Shown: positions 55,498-64,000 of the stretch, one piece after another
Numbering within the stretch: position 1 is the first letter of the stretch
Layout: each line of letters opens with the position of its first letter
NCBI RefSeq assembly: GCF_014191255.1
Contig: NZ_JACHWH010000002.1
Coordinates: 744,001 to 808,000 of the forward strand
DNA length: 64,000 bases
Reading direction: 5' to 3'
Source of the DNA: Amycolatopsis bartoniae
Lineage (GTDB): Bacteria; Actinomycetota; Actinomycetes; Mycobacteriales; Pseudonocardiaceae
Translations under genes and position numbers: made by a program
The notes under the pieces: model-generated
Database searches by the model: none
Seen by the model: the letters and a program-made list of their open reading frames with translations, nothing else
Told to the model about the DNA's origin: nothing

Positions 55498-56541
55498 TCA
55501 CGCCGACTCATCGGACAACTCGTCCGCCGGCCCGTCAGGTGCCGGAAGCCCGTTCAGGAGGAACTGGCGGAGCACCTCCACCGCTCGCGAGGTCTCCTCG
55601 GCGTGCCACTGGTAGCGGGTGGCCACGAGCGGAAAGCCCCGCGCCTGGGCGTCCTCGCACATGCTGCCGGCCAGATCGCGTTTCTCCTCCAGCGCGCGCA
55701 ACCCGGCCCACAGCGCCTGCTCGATCTCCTGCGACTGCTGCTGGAACAGCGCCTGCGCGGTCCAGGCGTGCCCGACCCGGCACCGGTACCGCATGCCCCG
55801 CTCGTCCAGCGAGAACAGCACGCCCTGGCAGTCCGGGCAGGCGAACTTGGACGGATTCGTCACGTCGACCACCTCCGGCAGGCTCGCGGCCACCCGCTCC
55901 CCGGCGCGCGCGGCCTTGGCTTCCACCTCGTCGATCAGGGAGAGCGGCGGCACGCCGCAGCCGTCGACGGTCTCCCGCACCCGCTGCGCCAGCTCCGCGC
56001 CCATCTCCCGCGCCGGCAGGACGCCGTCCATCTTCACCCGCATCAAGGCGCTCTCCGGCATCCCCCGGTAGATCGCCTCCTTGGGGTCCTGCACGTAGGC
56101 GAGCCCGCCCCGGGACTTGATCACCGACAGGCCGGTGGTGCCGTCGTCGAGCGAGCCCGAGAGGACGACCCCGATCACGCCCGGCCCGCGCGCCTGCGCC
56201 GCCGAACGGAACGTGGCGTCGATGGCCGGGCGGTGCCCGTTCTCCGTCGGCCCCCGCGACAGCCGGACGCGCCCGTCCTCGACGAGCAGGTGGTGGTCGG
56301 GCGGGGCGGTGTAGATGCGCCCCGGCCGCAGCGTTCCGCCGTGGCGCGCGCTTTCGGCGGGAAGCGGCCCCGCCCTGCCGAGGATCGCCGGGAGCGAGCT
56401 CACCCCGGCGGGCGGCAGGTGCAGCACGACCACCACAGCCGCGGCGAAGTCCGCCGGGAGCCCGCTCACCAGGTCACGCAACGCCTCGACGCCCCCGGCA
56501 GACGCACCGACGACCACCAGGTCCCTCGGCTGCTCACTCAC
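55498..56541 (-). CDS. CheB-type methylesterase with zinc-ribbon tail
   Basis: A 347-residue protein whose N-terminal 190 residues are a CheB catalytic domain (VVVGASAGGVEAL with nucleophile Ser14, VVLHLP with His, and GSLDDGTTGL with Asp) but no receiver domain. Residues 230-265 form a zinc-ribbon-like module (FACPDCQGVLFSL, YRCRVGHAWT), followed by a helical tail. It should remove methyl esters placed by CheR on a partner. The target is unknown; no chemoreceptor or flagellar gene is visible. It lies 44 bases upstream of cheR-PAS on the same strand. Confidence 0.83.
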   Translation of the reverse strand: MSEQPRDLVVVGASAGGVEALRDLVSGLPADFAAAVVVVLHLPPAGVSSLPAILGRAGPLPAESARHGGTLRPGRIYTAPPDHHLLVEDGRVRLSRGPTENGHRPAIDATFRSAAQARGPGVIGVVLSGSLDDGTTGLSVIKSRGGLAYVQDPKEAIYRGMPESALMRVKMDGVLPAREMGAELAQRVRETVDGCGVPPLSLIDEVEAKAARAGERVAASLPEVVDVTNPSKFACPDCQGVLFSLDERGMRYRCRVGHAWTAQALFQQQSQEIEQALWAGLRALEEKRDLAGSMCEDAQARGFPLVATRYQWHAEETSRAVEVLRQFLLNGLPAPDGPADELSDESA

Positions 56542-56711
56542 GCCGGGCGCCTCCTTCGCTTGCCTTGTCGCGACAGTCGCGCTGCCAGCCGGAGGAGTTC
56601 ACAACCGGCATGCGACCGGTCGAGGGCTTCGCTCCTCGCGGCGGTTGGTAGTGCCGACCATCACACCACGTGAGCCTACGCCGTCGTAGGCGGCGCTCCG
56701 CACCCCGAACG

Positions 56712-57800
56712 TCAGGAAGTGGTACCGGAAATTTTGGCGCTGCCCAGCACGAGGTCCCCCCGCGGGTCAGGCCGGTACAGCACCACGACCTGCCCGGGCG
56801 CAACGCCGCGCAACGGTTCGCGCAACTGGACGCGCACCTCGCCGTCGACGACCTCGGCCACCGCGTCCGCGGTGCCGCCGTGCGCCCGCACCTGGATCAC
56901 GCACTCGGTGGGCCCGTCGAGCGGTCCGCCTGGCCACACCGCCCGGTCGGCGCGGATCCCGCGGACCGCCAGCCGCTCGGCCGCGCCCACCGTGACCGTG
57001 CCCGACACCGGTTCGAGCGAAAGCACGTAACGCGGCCTGCCGTCGGCCGCGGGGTGCTCCACGCCCAGGCCCTTGCGCTGGCCGATCGTGAAGCCGTGCA
57101 CGCCCGTGTGCCGCCCCAGCACCGCACCCGTCTCGGCGTCCACCAGATCGCCGGGGCGCTCGCCGAGCCTGCGTTCGAGGAACTTCTTCGTGTCGCCGTC
57201 GGGGATGAAGCAGATGTCGTGGCTGTCGGGCTTGCGCGCGACGGCGAGCCCGCGGCGCTCCGCCTCGTCCCGCACGTCGGACTTGTGCGAGTCGCCGAGC
57301 GGGAACAGCGAGTGCCGCAGCTGCTCGGGCGTCAGCGACGCCAGCACGTACGACTGGTCCTTGCCCTCGTCGGCGCTGCGGCGCAGCTCCGGCACACCGT
57401 CCACAAGGGACAGCCGGGCGTAGTGGCCGGTGGCGACGGCGTCGAAGCCGAGCGCCATCGCCTTCTCCAGCAGCGCCTCGAACTTGATCTTCTCGTTGCA
57501 CGTCACGCACGGGTTCGGCGTGCGCCCGGCGGCGTACTCGCCCACGAAGCTCTCGATCACCTCTTCGGTGAAGCGCTCCGCGAAGTCCCACACGTAGAAC
57601 GGGATGCCGAGGATGTCGGCGGCCCGGCGGGCGTCGTTCGAGTCCTCCAGCGTGCAGCAACCCCGCGCGCCGGTGCGCAGCGTGCCCGGCTTCGCCGACA
57701 GCGCCAGGTGCACCCCGACGACGTCGTGCCCGGCGTCGACGGCGCGGGCGGCGGCCACCGCCGAGTCCACTCCCCCGCTCATCGCGGCCAGTACCCGCAT
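56712..57800 (-). CDS. mnmA: tRNA-specific 2-thiouridylase
   Basis: A protein of about 362 residues that thiolates U34 of tRNA for Lys, Glu and Gln. The ATP-pyrophosphatase P-loop is [20 protein letters not shown] near residue 5; the catalytic Cys is in [12 protein letters not shown] and a second Cys lies in the C-terminal region. [19 protein letters not shown] and [15 protein letters not shown] are family blocks. ATG 57800 is preferred over GTG 57803 because AGGAGG precedes it. It overlaps the cysteine desulfurase stop by one base, so both are likely translated from one mRNA. Confidence 0.96.
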   Translation of the reverse strand: MRVLAAMSGGVDSAVAAARAVDAGHDVVGVHLALSAKPGTLRTGARGCCTLEDSNDARRAADILGIPFYVWDFAERFTEEVIESFVGEYAAGRTPNPCVTCNEKIKFEALLEKAMALGFDAVATGHYARLSLVDGVPELRRSADEGKDQSYVLASLTPEQLRHSLFPLGDSHKSDVRDEAERRGLAVARKPDSHDICFIPDGDTKKFLERRLGERPGDLVDAETGAVLGRHTGVHGFTIGQRKGLGVEHPAADGRPRYVLSLEPVSGTVTVGAAERLAVRGIRADRAVWPGGPLDGPTECVIQVRAHGGTADAVAEVVDGEVRVQLREPLRGVAPGQVVVLYRPDPRGDLVLGSAKISGTTS

Positions 57801-58999
57801 CACACCTCCTGCTTCGCCTGCTTGCGCATTCCGGTCAACCCCGCCTGGCGTGCCCGGGCCACCACCGCGCCGATCTCACGCGCGACCGCGTCCACGTCCT
57901 CCTGGGTGGTGGTGTGGCCGAGGGAGAAGCGCAGCGAGCAACGCGCGTCCGTCGGGTCCGCGCCCATCGCGAGCAGCACGTGGCTGGGCTGCGCGACCCC
58001 GGCCGTGCAGGCCGAGCCCGTCGAGCACTCGATGCCCTTGGCGTCCAGCAGCATCAGCAGGCTGTCACCCGCACAGCCCGAGAAGGTGAAGTGCGCGTTG
58101 CCGGGCAGCCTGCCCTCCCCGGGCGGCGCACCGTTGAGCACCGCGTCGGGCACCTCGCGGCGGATCGCGTCGATCAGCGCGTCGCGAAGGCGCCCGATCT
58201 CGGCCGCCCGCTCCTGCTGCTGGCCGACCGTGGTGCGCACGGCCGTGGCGAACGCGTGGATCGCGGGCACGTCGAGCGTGCCCGAGCGGACGTCGCGCTC
58301 CTGCCCGCCGCCGTGCAGCAGCGGCACGCATTCGGCGTCGCGGGCGAGCAGCAGCGCGCCGACGCCGTACGGGCCGCCGATCTTGTGGCCGGTGAGCGTG
58401 AGCGCGCTGACGCCGCTGGCCGCGAAGTCGATGGGCACGCCGCCGACCGCCTGCACGGCGTCGGTGTGCAGCGGGATGTCGTGCTCGGCGCAGACCGCCG
58501 CGAGCTCGGGCAGCGGGTTGACGGTGCCGACCTCGTTGTTCGCCCACATCACGGAGACCAGCGCGACGTCGGACGGGTCCTGCTCGATCGCCTTGCGCAG
58601 CACCTCGGGCCGCACGCGGCCGTGCTCGTCGACCTCCAGCCACGTCACCTCGGCGCCGGCGTGGTCGGCGAGCCACTGCGCGGTGTCCAGCACCGCGTGG
58701 TGCTCGACGACGCTGGTGATCACGCGGCGGCGCTTCGGGTCGGCGGCCTGGCGGGCCCAGAAAGTGCCCTTGACGGCGAGGTTGTCGCTCTCGGTGCCGC
58801 CCGCGGTGAAGATCACCTCGGACGGCCGGGCGCCCATGGCCTCGGCGATCGCCTCGCGGGCCTCCTCGACCATCCGCCGCGCCCGCCGCCCCGAGGAGTG
58901 CAGGGAGGAGGCGTTGCCCACCGTGGACAGCGCCTCGCTCATCGCCGCTATGGCTTCCGGCAACATGGGGGTGGTCGCCGCGTGGTCGAGGTAGGTCAT
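57800..58999 (-). CDS. Cysteine desulfurase
   Basis: A 399-residue PLP-dependent enzyme of the NifS/IscS type that takes sulfur from cysteine for thio-modification and Fe-S clusters. [15 protein letters not shown] opens it; [32 protein letters not shown] and [16 protein letters not shown] (PLP Lys) mark the cofactor site; the catalytic Cys lies in [14 protein letters not shown] 58999 is well defined. It directly precedes mnmA, which suggests delivery of sulfur to tRNA thiolation. A putative longer frame upstream is non-coding. Confidence 0.95.
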   Translation of the reverse strand: MTYLDHAATTPMLPEAIAAMSEALSTVGNASSLHSSGRRARRMVEEAREAIAEAMGARPSEVIFTAGGTESDNLAVKGTFWARQAADPKRRRVITSVVEHHAVLDTAQWLADHAGAEVTWLEVDEHGRVRPEVLRKAIEQDPSDVALVSVMWANNEVGTVNPLPELAAVCAEHDIPLHTDAVQAVGGVPIDFAASGVSALTLTGHKIGGPYGVGALLLARDAECVPLLHGGGQERDVRSGTLDVPAIHAFATAVRTTVGQQQERAAEIGRLRDALIDAIRREVPDAVLNGAPPGEGRLPGNAHFTFSGCAGDSLLMLLDAKGIECSTGSACTAGVAQPSHVLLAMGADPTDARCSLRFSLGHTTTQEDVDAVAREIGAVVARARQAGLTGMRKQAKQEV

Positions 59000-59025
59000 C
59001 GCCCTCCCAGGGTAGACCGTCTTGT

Positions 59026-60441
59026 TCACCCTTGTGTGGGCCACCGGCGGGTGATGAGGACGCCGAGCAGGGCGAGCGCGGCGAGCACTGTGGCCAGCAC
59101 CACGACGGCGTTCGAGGGCGCCCCCTCGGAGGCCAGCAGGCCCAGCAGCACACCGCCGAAACCGACCGTGAGCGCGGAGCCGACCCAGTCGCCCAGCTGC
59201 ATGGCGGAGGTGTGGTAGCCGCGCTCGGCGACGGGCGAGAACCGGTACAGCAGCAGGGTGATCGCGGGATAGCCGGTGCCCATGCCCGCCCCGCCGGCCA
59301 CGCACGCCACGAACGCGAGCCAGCCGGGCACCTCCGGCCGCGCGACGAAGGCGAACAGCACGAGCGAGCCCGTCACGAGGGCGAAACCCAGGCGCAGCGC
59401 GGTTTCCCGGGACCAGTCGGGGTAGCGGCCCTGCAGCGCCGACGCGGCGGACCAGCCGAGCGCGCTGACCGTCAGCGGCAGCCCGGCGAGCGCGGGTGAG
59501 TAGCCGTGCACCTCGGTCATCGTCAGGGGGAGATATGCCTCCATTCCGGCGAAAGCCCCGCCGAGCAACGCACGCGCGGCGACGACCGTGGGCAGGCCGG
59601 CCCGCGCGGTCACCGTGCCGGGTGGCAGCAGCCTGCGCAGGGCGAAACCGAGAGCGACGAGCCCGGCGGCGCCGTACCCGATCGCGACCGGTGACGGGTG
59701 CTGCGCAGCCCACGTCAGCGCGGCAACCCCGAAGGCGGCGCCGAGCGCGGCGGGAATCCCGGCGCGGCGTTGTGGTGGGGCTTGGGGTGGGGCGGTGCGG
59801 CGTGAGTCGGCGGCGGGTGGTTCGGCGCGGCGTGGCTGCGAGGCGGCGGGAGGGCCAAGGCGGCGTGCGACGGGGACGAGCAGGGCCAGGCCGAGCGCGG
59901 CGAGCGGGACGAGGCCCAGGAACACCCAGCGCCAGCCGAGGTGCTCGGTCACCAGCCCGGCGACGGACGGCCCGACGACGGCGGGCAGGACCCAGGCGGC
60001 CGCGTTCGCCGCGTACATGACGGGGCGTTCGCGGTCGGTGTAGACCAGCGCGATCAGCAGTGAGACGGCGACGAGGACGGTGCCGGAACCCAGGCCCTGC
60101 AGGACGCGGCCGGCGAGCAGGAGCGCCATGTTCGTGGCGGCCCCGCACAGCACGAGCCCGGCGAGGAAGACGCCCGGCCCGGCGACGAGCGCGAGCGAGG
60201 GCCCGCGTCGGTCGCACAGCCGCCCGGCGAGCACGGTCGCGACGACGCTCGCGACGAGGAACGCGGTGAACGGCCAGGAGTAGAGCGCCTGGCCGGCCAG
60301 TGCGGGCACGAGGGTCGGCATCGCGGTGGCGACGCCCATGTTCTCGAACGCGATCAACGTGACGACCAGCAGACTGGCGACGGTGGTCCCCCGATGCGCC
60401 GGCTGCCACAACACGCGACGCCCCACGGCGACAGCGATCAT
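59026..60441 (-). CDS. MFS-type multidrug/small-molecule exporter
   Basis: A 471-residue major facilitator with about 14 helices, DHA2-like. The N-terminal motif [20 protein letters not shown] and [11 protein letters not shown] (motif A, GxLxDRxGRR variant) and the antiporter motif [19 protein letters not shown] support proton-driven efflux. ATG 60441 is the start; CACTAT ends six bases before it, so the mRNA is probably leaderless. Transcription appears to be governed by a MerR-type promoter just upstream. It lies 26 bases before the cysteine desulfurase gene. Confidence 0.88.
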   Translation of the reverse strand: MIAVAVGRRVLWQPAHRGTTVASLLVVTLIAFENMGVATAMPTLVPALAGQALYSWPFTAFLVASVVATVLAGRLCDRRGPSLALVAGPGVFLAGLVLCGAATNMALLLAGRVLQGLGSGTVLVAVSLLIALVYTDRERPVMYAANAAAWVLPAVVGPSVAGLVTEHLGWRWVFLGLVPLAALGLALLVPVARRLGPPAASQPRRAEPPAADSRRTAPPQAPPQRRAGIPAALGAAFGVAALTWAAQHPSPVAIGYGAAGLVALGFALRRLLPPGTVTARAGLPTVVAARALLGGAFAGMEAYLPLTMTEVHGYSPALAGLPLTVSALGWSAASALQGRYPDWSRETALRLGFALVTGSLVLFAFVARPEVPGWLAFVACVAGGAGMGTGYPAITLLLYRFSPVAERGYHTSAMQLGDWVGSALTVGFGGVLLGLLASEGAPSNAVVVLATVLAALALLGVLITRRWPTQG

Positions 60442-60447
60442 CCCGCG

Positions 60448-60478
60448 ATAGTGCAACCTCCACCGCGGTGGAGGTCAA
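60448..60478 (-). promoter_or_regulatory. MerR-type promoter with 19-base spacer and palindrome
   Basis: On the minus strand TTGACC (60478-60473) and CACTAT (60453-60448) are separated by 19 bases, two more than usual. The spacer region contains an 18-bp perfect palindrome CCTCCACCGCGGTGGAGG (60457-60474) where a MerR-family activator would twist the DNA. It drives the MFS gene. No merR-like gene is visible nearby. Confidence 0.65.
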
Positions 60479-60498
60479 CGGCTTCCGCTGAGGCGGCG

Positions 60499-60870
60499 GG
60501 ATTTCCAGCGGTGACAGGGTTTCGGACACCCGGACCGGAGCCGGGGGTTGCGCGGCGGTGCTGGGGCCGCCACACCGAAGCCGCCGGATTCCAAGCAGCC
60601 GCGACTGGACATCCGACACGACAGCGACACACGGGCCACCGGATCCAGCCCACCCAGCACCGGATTCCAAGCAGCCGCAGCCGAACACCCGACACGACAG
60701 CGACACAGACGCACCGGATCCGGCTGACCCCGAAGCCGCCGGATTCCAAGCAACCGCGGCCGGACACCCCGGCACGGCAGCCGCGCCGGGCCAGCAGGAT
60801 CCAGCCACCCCGCAGCCACCGGATTCCAAGCCACCGCAGCCCGACACCCGACATGGTGCAGCGCCGGGGC
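60499..60870. repeat. Intergenic tandem repeat, period 76-80 bp
   Basis: The 10-mer GGATTCCAAG recurs at 60586, 60662, 60741 and 60821, each followed by a similar run (CCGCAGCCGGACACCCGACA and variants) and separated by a GGATCC-containing stretch; a degenerate fifth copy starts near 60499. No ORF with sensible codon use crosses it. It fills most of the 501-bp gap (60442-60942) between the MFS promoter and the acyltransferase gene. Confidence 0.8.
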
Positions 60871-60942
60871 AGGGCGCGGATCGGCATCGCGTGGAGGCAG
60901 GTGCGCCAAGGCAGCCCGGCACCACGCCCGGGCTGCCGGACG

Positions 60943-61821
60943 TCAGACCGCCGGCGCGGGGCGGGGTTCCGGCTGCGCCACCGGCACCACGCGGGTGTGG
61001 CGTGGCGCGTGGACCGTCCCCAGTGCCGAGTGCACCGCGGACTCCGCCAGCGCCGCCAGCTCCTTGCGGTCCGCGGCGCGGCCGGGCGCGATTTCCTCGC
61101 ACACGAAGACTTCCAGCACCAGACCCCGCAGGCGGGCGACCCGCCGGAGCGAGTCGATCAGCGACTCCGGGCCGATGAACGCCGGCTGGGTGGTCTCGCG
61201 GCCGTCCGCGAGGCGGTACCTCAAGGCAAGCGGGCGCACCGGCACACCGCCGTCGATCGCGGCCTGGAACGCAGCCGGCGCGAACCTGCCCGTCGCCAGG
61301 CCGCACCACGTCGTGCCCTCCGGCGTCACGCTCACCAGCGAACCGCCGCGCAGGGCTGCCGCCAGTTCGGCCACCGTGCCCGGCAATGTGGACAGCCGTT
61401 CGCGGTCCAGGAAGATGCTGCCGCCCCGCGCGACCAGGCCGCCGAGCACCGGCCAGCTCGCGATCTCCTTCTTCGCCAGCGCCCGCATCGGCCGCAGCGC
61501 GTTCACGGCCACGATGTCCAGCCACGAGATGTGGTTGTTCACCACGAGTGCGCCACGCCCCGCCTCGTCGTGTCGGAACTCGTCACCGCCGTGCACCAGC
61601 AGCCGCACTCCGAACGCCCGCAGCACCGACCGGAAGATCCAGCGCACCAACGGTTCCCGCACCCGCGCGACCATCAGCAGCGGGCTCGCCGCCAGCGCCG
61701 TCAGCACCACGCCGACCGCCCCGGCGATCCGCAACACCCGCCGCGGGAACGCCACGGTGGGCGCGCCGGACGTCAGACACCCGTCCCCACACGGGGAAAC
61801 CGGCATCCAGGCGTGGCTCAT
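60943..61821 (-). CDS. olsA: Lysophospholipid/lyso-ornithine-lipid acyltransferase (PlsC family)
   Basis: A protein of about 292 residues with one N-terminal membrane helix ([19 protein letters not shown]) and the acyltransferase motifs NNHISWLDI (HX4D), GSIFLDR and VTPEGTTW. It transfers an acyl chain to a lyso-lipid. The immediately preceding, overlapping OlsB-like gene suggests the second step of ornithine lipid synthesis, though a PlsC role in phosphatidic acid synthesis is the alternative. ATG 61821 overlaps the olsB stop (ATGA). The long in-frame sequence before it belongs to olsB in another frame. Confidence 0.8.
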   Translation of the reverse strand: MSHAWMPVSPCGDGCLTSGAPTVAFPRRVLRIAGAVGVVLTALAASPLLMVARVREPLVRWIFRSVLRAFGVRLLVHGGDEFRHDEAGRGALVVNNHISWLDIVAVNALRPMRALAKKEIASWPVLGGLVARGGSIFLDRERLSTLPGTVAELAAALRGGSLVSVTPEGTTWCGLATGRFAPAAFQAAIDGGVPVRPLALRYRLADGRETTQPAFIGPESLIDSLRRVARLRGLVLEVFVCEEIAPGRAADRKELAALAESAVHSALGTVHAPRHTRVVPVAQPEPRPAPAV

Positions 61822-62588
61822 GCCCCGCCTCCGAGGAAGAACTTCAGGTACCGCTCGTCGAGGGCGTGCAGGTCGAGCAGGGTGAAGAAGTCCGCGACGC
61901 CGAAGTCCGGGTCGTGCGCGGGCGCGCCGCACACCTTCGCGCCCAGCCGCGTGTAGCCCTTGATCAGCGGCGGCAGCACCGAACGCGCCGGCCGCTCGAT
62001 GCCGTCGCTGTCCCACGGGTTCAGCGGCGCGACCCGCAGCTCCTCGCGGGCGTAGTGCTTGGCCTGGATGAGATCCCACACGCCCGCGGCGTAGCTGCCG
62101 CCGTCGGCGAGCTGCACCGACGCGCAGCCGCCGAGGTAGCGGTGCCCGGACAGCAGCATGTACCGCCCGATCCCGGCCCACACCAGGCTCACCACGGCGC
62201 CGGTGCGGTGGTCGGGGTGCACGCAGGAACGCCCGGTCTCGACCAGCGAACCGCGCAGGGGCGCCAGGTTGCGCAGGTCGAACTCGGTCTCGGAGTACAG
62301 CCCGCCCGCCGCGATGGCGCGGTCCGGCGGCAGCATCCGGTAGGTGCCGACGATCTGGCCGGTGTCGTCGTCGCGCACCACCAGGTGGTCGCAGAACTCG
62401 TCGAACCGGTCGACGTCGAGCCCCGGGGTCGGCGAGTGCAGCTGCGCGCCCAGCTCGCCGGCGAAGACGTCGTGGCGAAGTCGTTGCGCGGCAACGACTT
62501 CCTCGCTGTCGGAAGCGACGAGCAGTGAGTAGCGGGGTGCTCCGCCCTGCTGCGCGTCGGTGCTGACGAGAAGCTGTGACCGCGTCAT
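61818..62588 (-). CDS. olsB: Ornithine N-acyltransferase-like (OlsB) GNAT protein
   Basis: A 256-residue GNAT-fold acyltransferase of the OlsB/hemolysin type, which attaches a 3-hydroxy acyl chain to the alpha-amine of ornithine. AAQRLRHDVFAGELGAQLHS, GTYRMLPPDRA, ETGRSCVHPDHRTGAVVSLV and LLSGHRYLGGCASVQLAD are family blocks. It starts at ATG 62588, seven bases after TAGACC (leaderless). The overlap with the PlsC-type gene makes an ornithine-lipid pathway plausible, but the acyl and amine substrates are inferred. Confidence 0.8.
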   Translation of the reverse strand: MTRSQLLVSTDAQQGGAPRYSLLVASDSEEVVAAQRLRHDVFAGELGAQLHSPTPGLDVDRFDEFCDHLVVRDDDTGQIVGTYRMLPPDRAIAAGGLYSETEFDLRNLAPLRGSLVETGRSCVHPDHRTGAVVSLVWAGIGRYMLLSGHRYLGGCASVQLADGGSYAAGVWDLIQAKHYAREELRVAPLNPWDSDGIERPARSVLPPLIKGYTRLGAKVCGAPAHDPDFGVADFFTLLDLHALDERYLKFFLGGGA

Positions 62589-62776
62589 GTCGATAGGTCT
62601 ACCGGCGGGAAGGAAACCACCAGAGGGTTCCTCGCGTGACCACCTCGTGCACGTTCGGTGAACCGCCGGTTCTCAGGCTGCTCTCAGGTATCCCGAGTGA
62701 TCGATCTCGCGTCATGGCGCCGGCGCGGGCCGGGTATCGCTCCGGGGAGACGTGACGCCGACCGGAGTGGAGTGTG

Positions 62777-63925
62777 ATGTCCGGCAGCTGGATGCGGATC
62801 GTGGTGGCCTTCGCCGGCGCCGCCGTGGTGTTCGGCCTGTTCCTGGCCTTCGAGTACGCCCTGCGCGGGGTGCTGCGGCGGCTCGGCAGGCGCGCGGCAC
62901 TGCTGGGCGAGCTGGCGCAGCACGTCCACCGGCCGCTGCGGTGGTTCGGCGCGATGGTCGTGCTGCGGATCACGGTGTTCGTCGCCCTGCCCCCGGGTTC
63001 GTGGCGCGACGCCTCCTCGCACGTGCTGACGCTCGCGCTCATCGGGACCGGCGCCTGGCTGCTCGCCGGGGTGCTCGGGGCGGTCGAGCAGACAATGCTG
63101 GCGCGCTGGCGCACGGACGTGGCCGACAACCGGCACGCGCGGCGCATGCAGACCCAGATCCGGCTGGTGCGGCGGGTGGTCGTCGCGGCGGTCGCCGTGC
63201 TCGCGCTGGGCGCGATGCTCATGACGTTCCCCGGGCTGCGCACGGCGGGCACGAGCCTGCTGGCGTCGGCCGGGGTGATCGGCGCGATCGCCGCGCTGGC
63301 CGCGCAGTCGTTGCTGGGCAACGTGTTCGCGGGCCTGCAGATCGCGTTCAGCGATGCGATCCGGCTCGACGACGTGGTGATCGTGGAGGGCGAGTGGGGC
63401 CGCGTCGAGGACATCACGCTGACCTACCTCGTCGTGCACCTGTGGGACGACCGGCGCCTGGTGATCCCGACGGCGCAGTTCATGTCGCAGCCGTTCGAGA
63501 ACTGGACCCGGCGAGACGCGGCGCTGCTCGGCACGGTCGAGCTGGACGTGGACTGGACCATGCCGGTCGAGGAGATGCGCGAGGAGCTGCGGCGGATCCT
63601 GGAGTCGACGCGGCTGTGGGACGGGCGGGTGTCCGTGCTGCAGGTGACCGACGCGACGAACACGCTGGTGCGCGTGCGGGCGCTGGTGAGCGCGGTGGAC
63701 GCGCCGACGCTGTTCGACCTGCGCTGCCTGGTGCGGGAGCAGCTGGTGCAGTGGGTGCGGGGCAAGCACCCGTACGCGGTGCCGCGCCTGCGCGCCGAAC
63801 GCGTGCCGACGATCCCCGCGTCGCACCAGCCGGAGGAGGCGCCCGGCCACGACGCCCGCCTGTTCGGCGACAGCGCCGACGGCCGGGAGCGGGTGCACAC
63901 CTTCAACGGCCCGGAAAACCCCTGA
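62777..63925 (+). CDS. MscS-family mechanosensitive ion channel
   Basis: A protein of about 382 residues with four transmembrane helices (IVVAFAGAAVVFGLFLAFEYAL, LIGTGAWLLAGVLGAV, VVVAAVAVLALGAMLMTF, and the pore helix SLLASAGVIGAIAALAAQSLLG) and an MscS beta domain (VDWTMPVEEMREELRRI, LVVHLWDDRRLVIPTAQF). It likely releases solutes under osmotic downshift. ATG 62777 is preferred, with GGAG upstream. The C-terminal 60 residues are non-conserved and hydrophilic. Divergent from olsB. Confidence 0.88.
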   Translation: MSGSWMRIVVAFAGAAVVFGLFLAFEYALRGVLRRLGRRAALLGELAQHVHRPLRWFGAMVVLRITVFVALPPGSWRDASSHVLTLALIGTGAWLLAGVLGAVEQTMLARWRTDVADNRHARRMQTQIRLVRRVVVAAVAVLALGAMLMTFPGLRTAGTSLLASAGVIGAIAALAAQSLLGNVFAGLQIAFSDAIRLDDVVIVEGEWGRVEDITLTYLVVHLWDDRRLVIPTAQFMSQPFENWTRRDAALLGTVELDVDWTMPVEEMREELRRILESTRLWDGRVSVLQVTDATNTLVRVRALVSAVDAPTLFDLRCLVREQLVQWVRGKHPYAVPRLRAERVPTIPASHQPEEAPGHDARLFGDSADGRERVHTFNGPENP

Positions 63926-63929
63926 CGCC

Positions 63930-64000
63930 GGTGCCACAGCCGCGTGGGTGGCACCGTAAAGCCGCGGGGCCACCGCCGGAAGTCCGGCGATGGCCCCGCG
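63930..64000 (+). terminator. Two hairpins after the mscS gene
   Basis: The first is GGTGCCAC/GTGGCACC (63930-63937 with 63948-63955), a perfect 8-bp stem. The second is CGCGGGGCCA with TGGCCCCGCG (63963-63972 with 63991-64000) plus an inner CGCCGG/CCGGCG stem, reaching the window end. Either could terminate the channel transcript. Confidence 0.6.

Noticed and set aside
55498-56541. Chemotaxis operon
   Set aside because: CheB lacks a receiver domain and no cheA, cheW, receptor or flagellar gene is visible.
60499-60870. CRISPR array
   Set aside because: Units repeat over almost their whole 76-80 bp length, with no constant repeat and unique spacers, and no cas genes occur in the window.
57800-61525. 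A single 1241-codon frame over cysteine desulfurase, the MFS gene and beyond
   Set aside because: Only the last 399 codons match a protein family; the rest is antisense or out-of-frame shadow of the MFS gene and the repeat array with Arg/Ala/Pro-rich composition.

Overview
The window is a gene-dense, very GC-rich stretch of an actinobacterial chromosome. It best resembles a Pseudonocardiaceae member (Amycolatopsis-like), inferred from GTG starts, GC-ending codons, leaderless promoters, secreted proteases and a DUF397 protein. The backbone is housekeeping and mostly on the minus strand: cysteine desulfurase-mnmA, a MetE-like synthase, ligA, gatCAB, ilvD, ilvBNC, serA, leuB, cimA, gltX and a tRNA-Glu/tRNA-Gln pair. 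From memory this order is close to that of Streptomyces. Accessory genes sit between these blocks.

Layout. 1-4.6 kb: envelope-polysaccharide genes (GT2, DUF2304, a GT2-methyltransferase fusion, a DUF6541-like membrane protein). 4.6-7.7 kb: a secreted S53 peptidase with three tandem C-terminal modules. 8-11 kb: a GT1-type glycosyltransferase behind a strong promoter, then a gene graveyard (frameshifted membrane gene, IS701-type, TMEM175-type and monooxygenase remnants) ending at two tRNA genes. 11.3-18.7 kb: HAD hydrolase, gltX, a flavin monooxygenase, FAH-family hydrolase, cimA and leuB. 18.9-22.2 kb: S8 peptidase. 22.3-28 kb: serA, DUF397, ilvC-ilvN-ilvB. 28.1-32.8 kb: a catabolic operon of NCS1 permease, GntR regulator, amidase and a small AtzG-like subunit. 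33-38.1 kb: ilvD and single genes. 38.2-39.6 kb: an intact IS110-family element with flanking inverted repeats and a possible bridge-RNA locus. 39.7-47.7 kb: repeat-rich membrane protein, gatB-gatA-gatC, ACT protein, GNAT, ligA. 47.7-56.5 kb: MetE-like protein, metallo-hydrolase, trypsin-like protease, and a CheB / CheR-PAS / STAS-HATPase signalling group. 56.7-64 kb: mnmA, cysteine desulfurase, an MFS exporter with a MerR-type promoter, a tandem repeat array, an olsB-olsA pair and an MscS channel.

How the genes work together. ilvB, ilvN, ilvC, ilvD, leuB and cimA make branched-chain amino acids. Two of these transcription units (ilvBNC and cimA) begin with a short leader peptide rich in Val/Leu/Ile codons followed by an intrinsic terminator, which is the layout of ribosome-mediated attenuation. 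gltX, the tRNA-Glu/tRNA-Gln pair and gatCAB together supply Glu-tRNA and Gln-tRNA by the transamidation route. The cysteine desulfurase and MnmA overlap and should act in series in tRNA 2-thiolation. No CRISPR array, prophage or replication origin was seen. The strongest candidates for something new are the IS110 flanks, the permease-amidase operon with a cysteine-rich permease tail and a tiny coupled ORF, and the MerR-type promoter lacking a nearby regulator.
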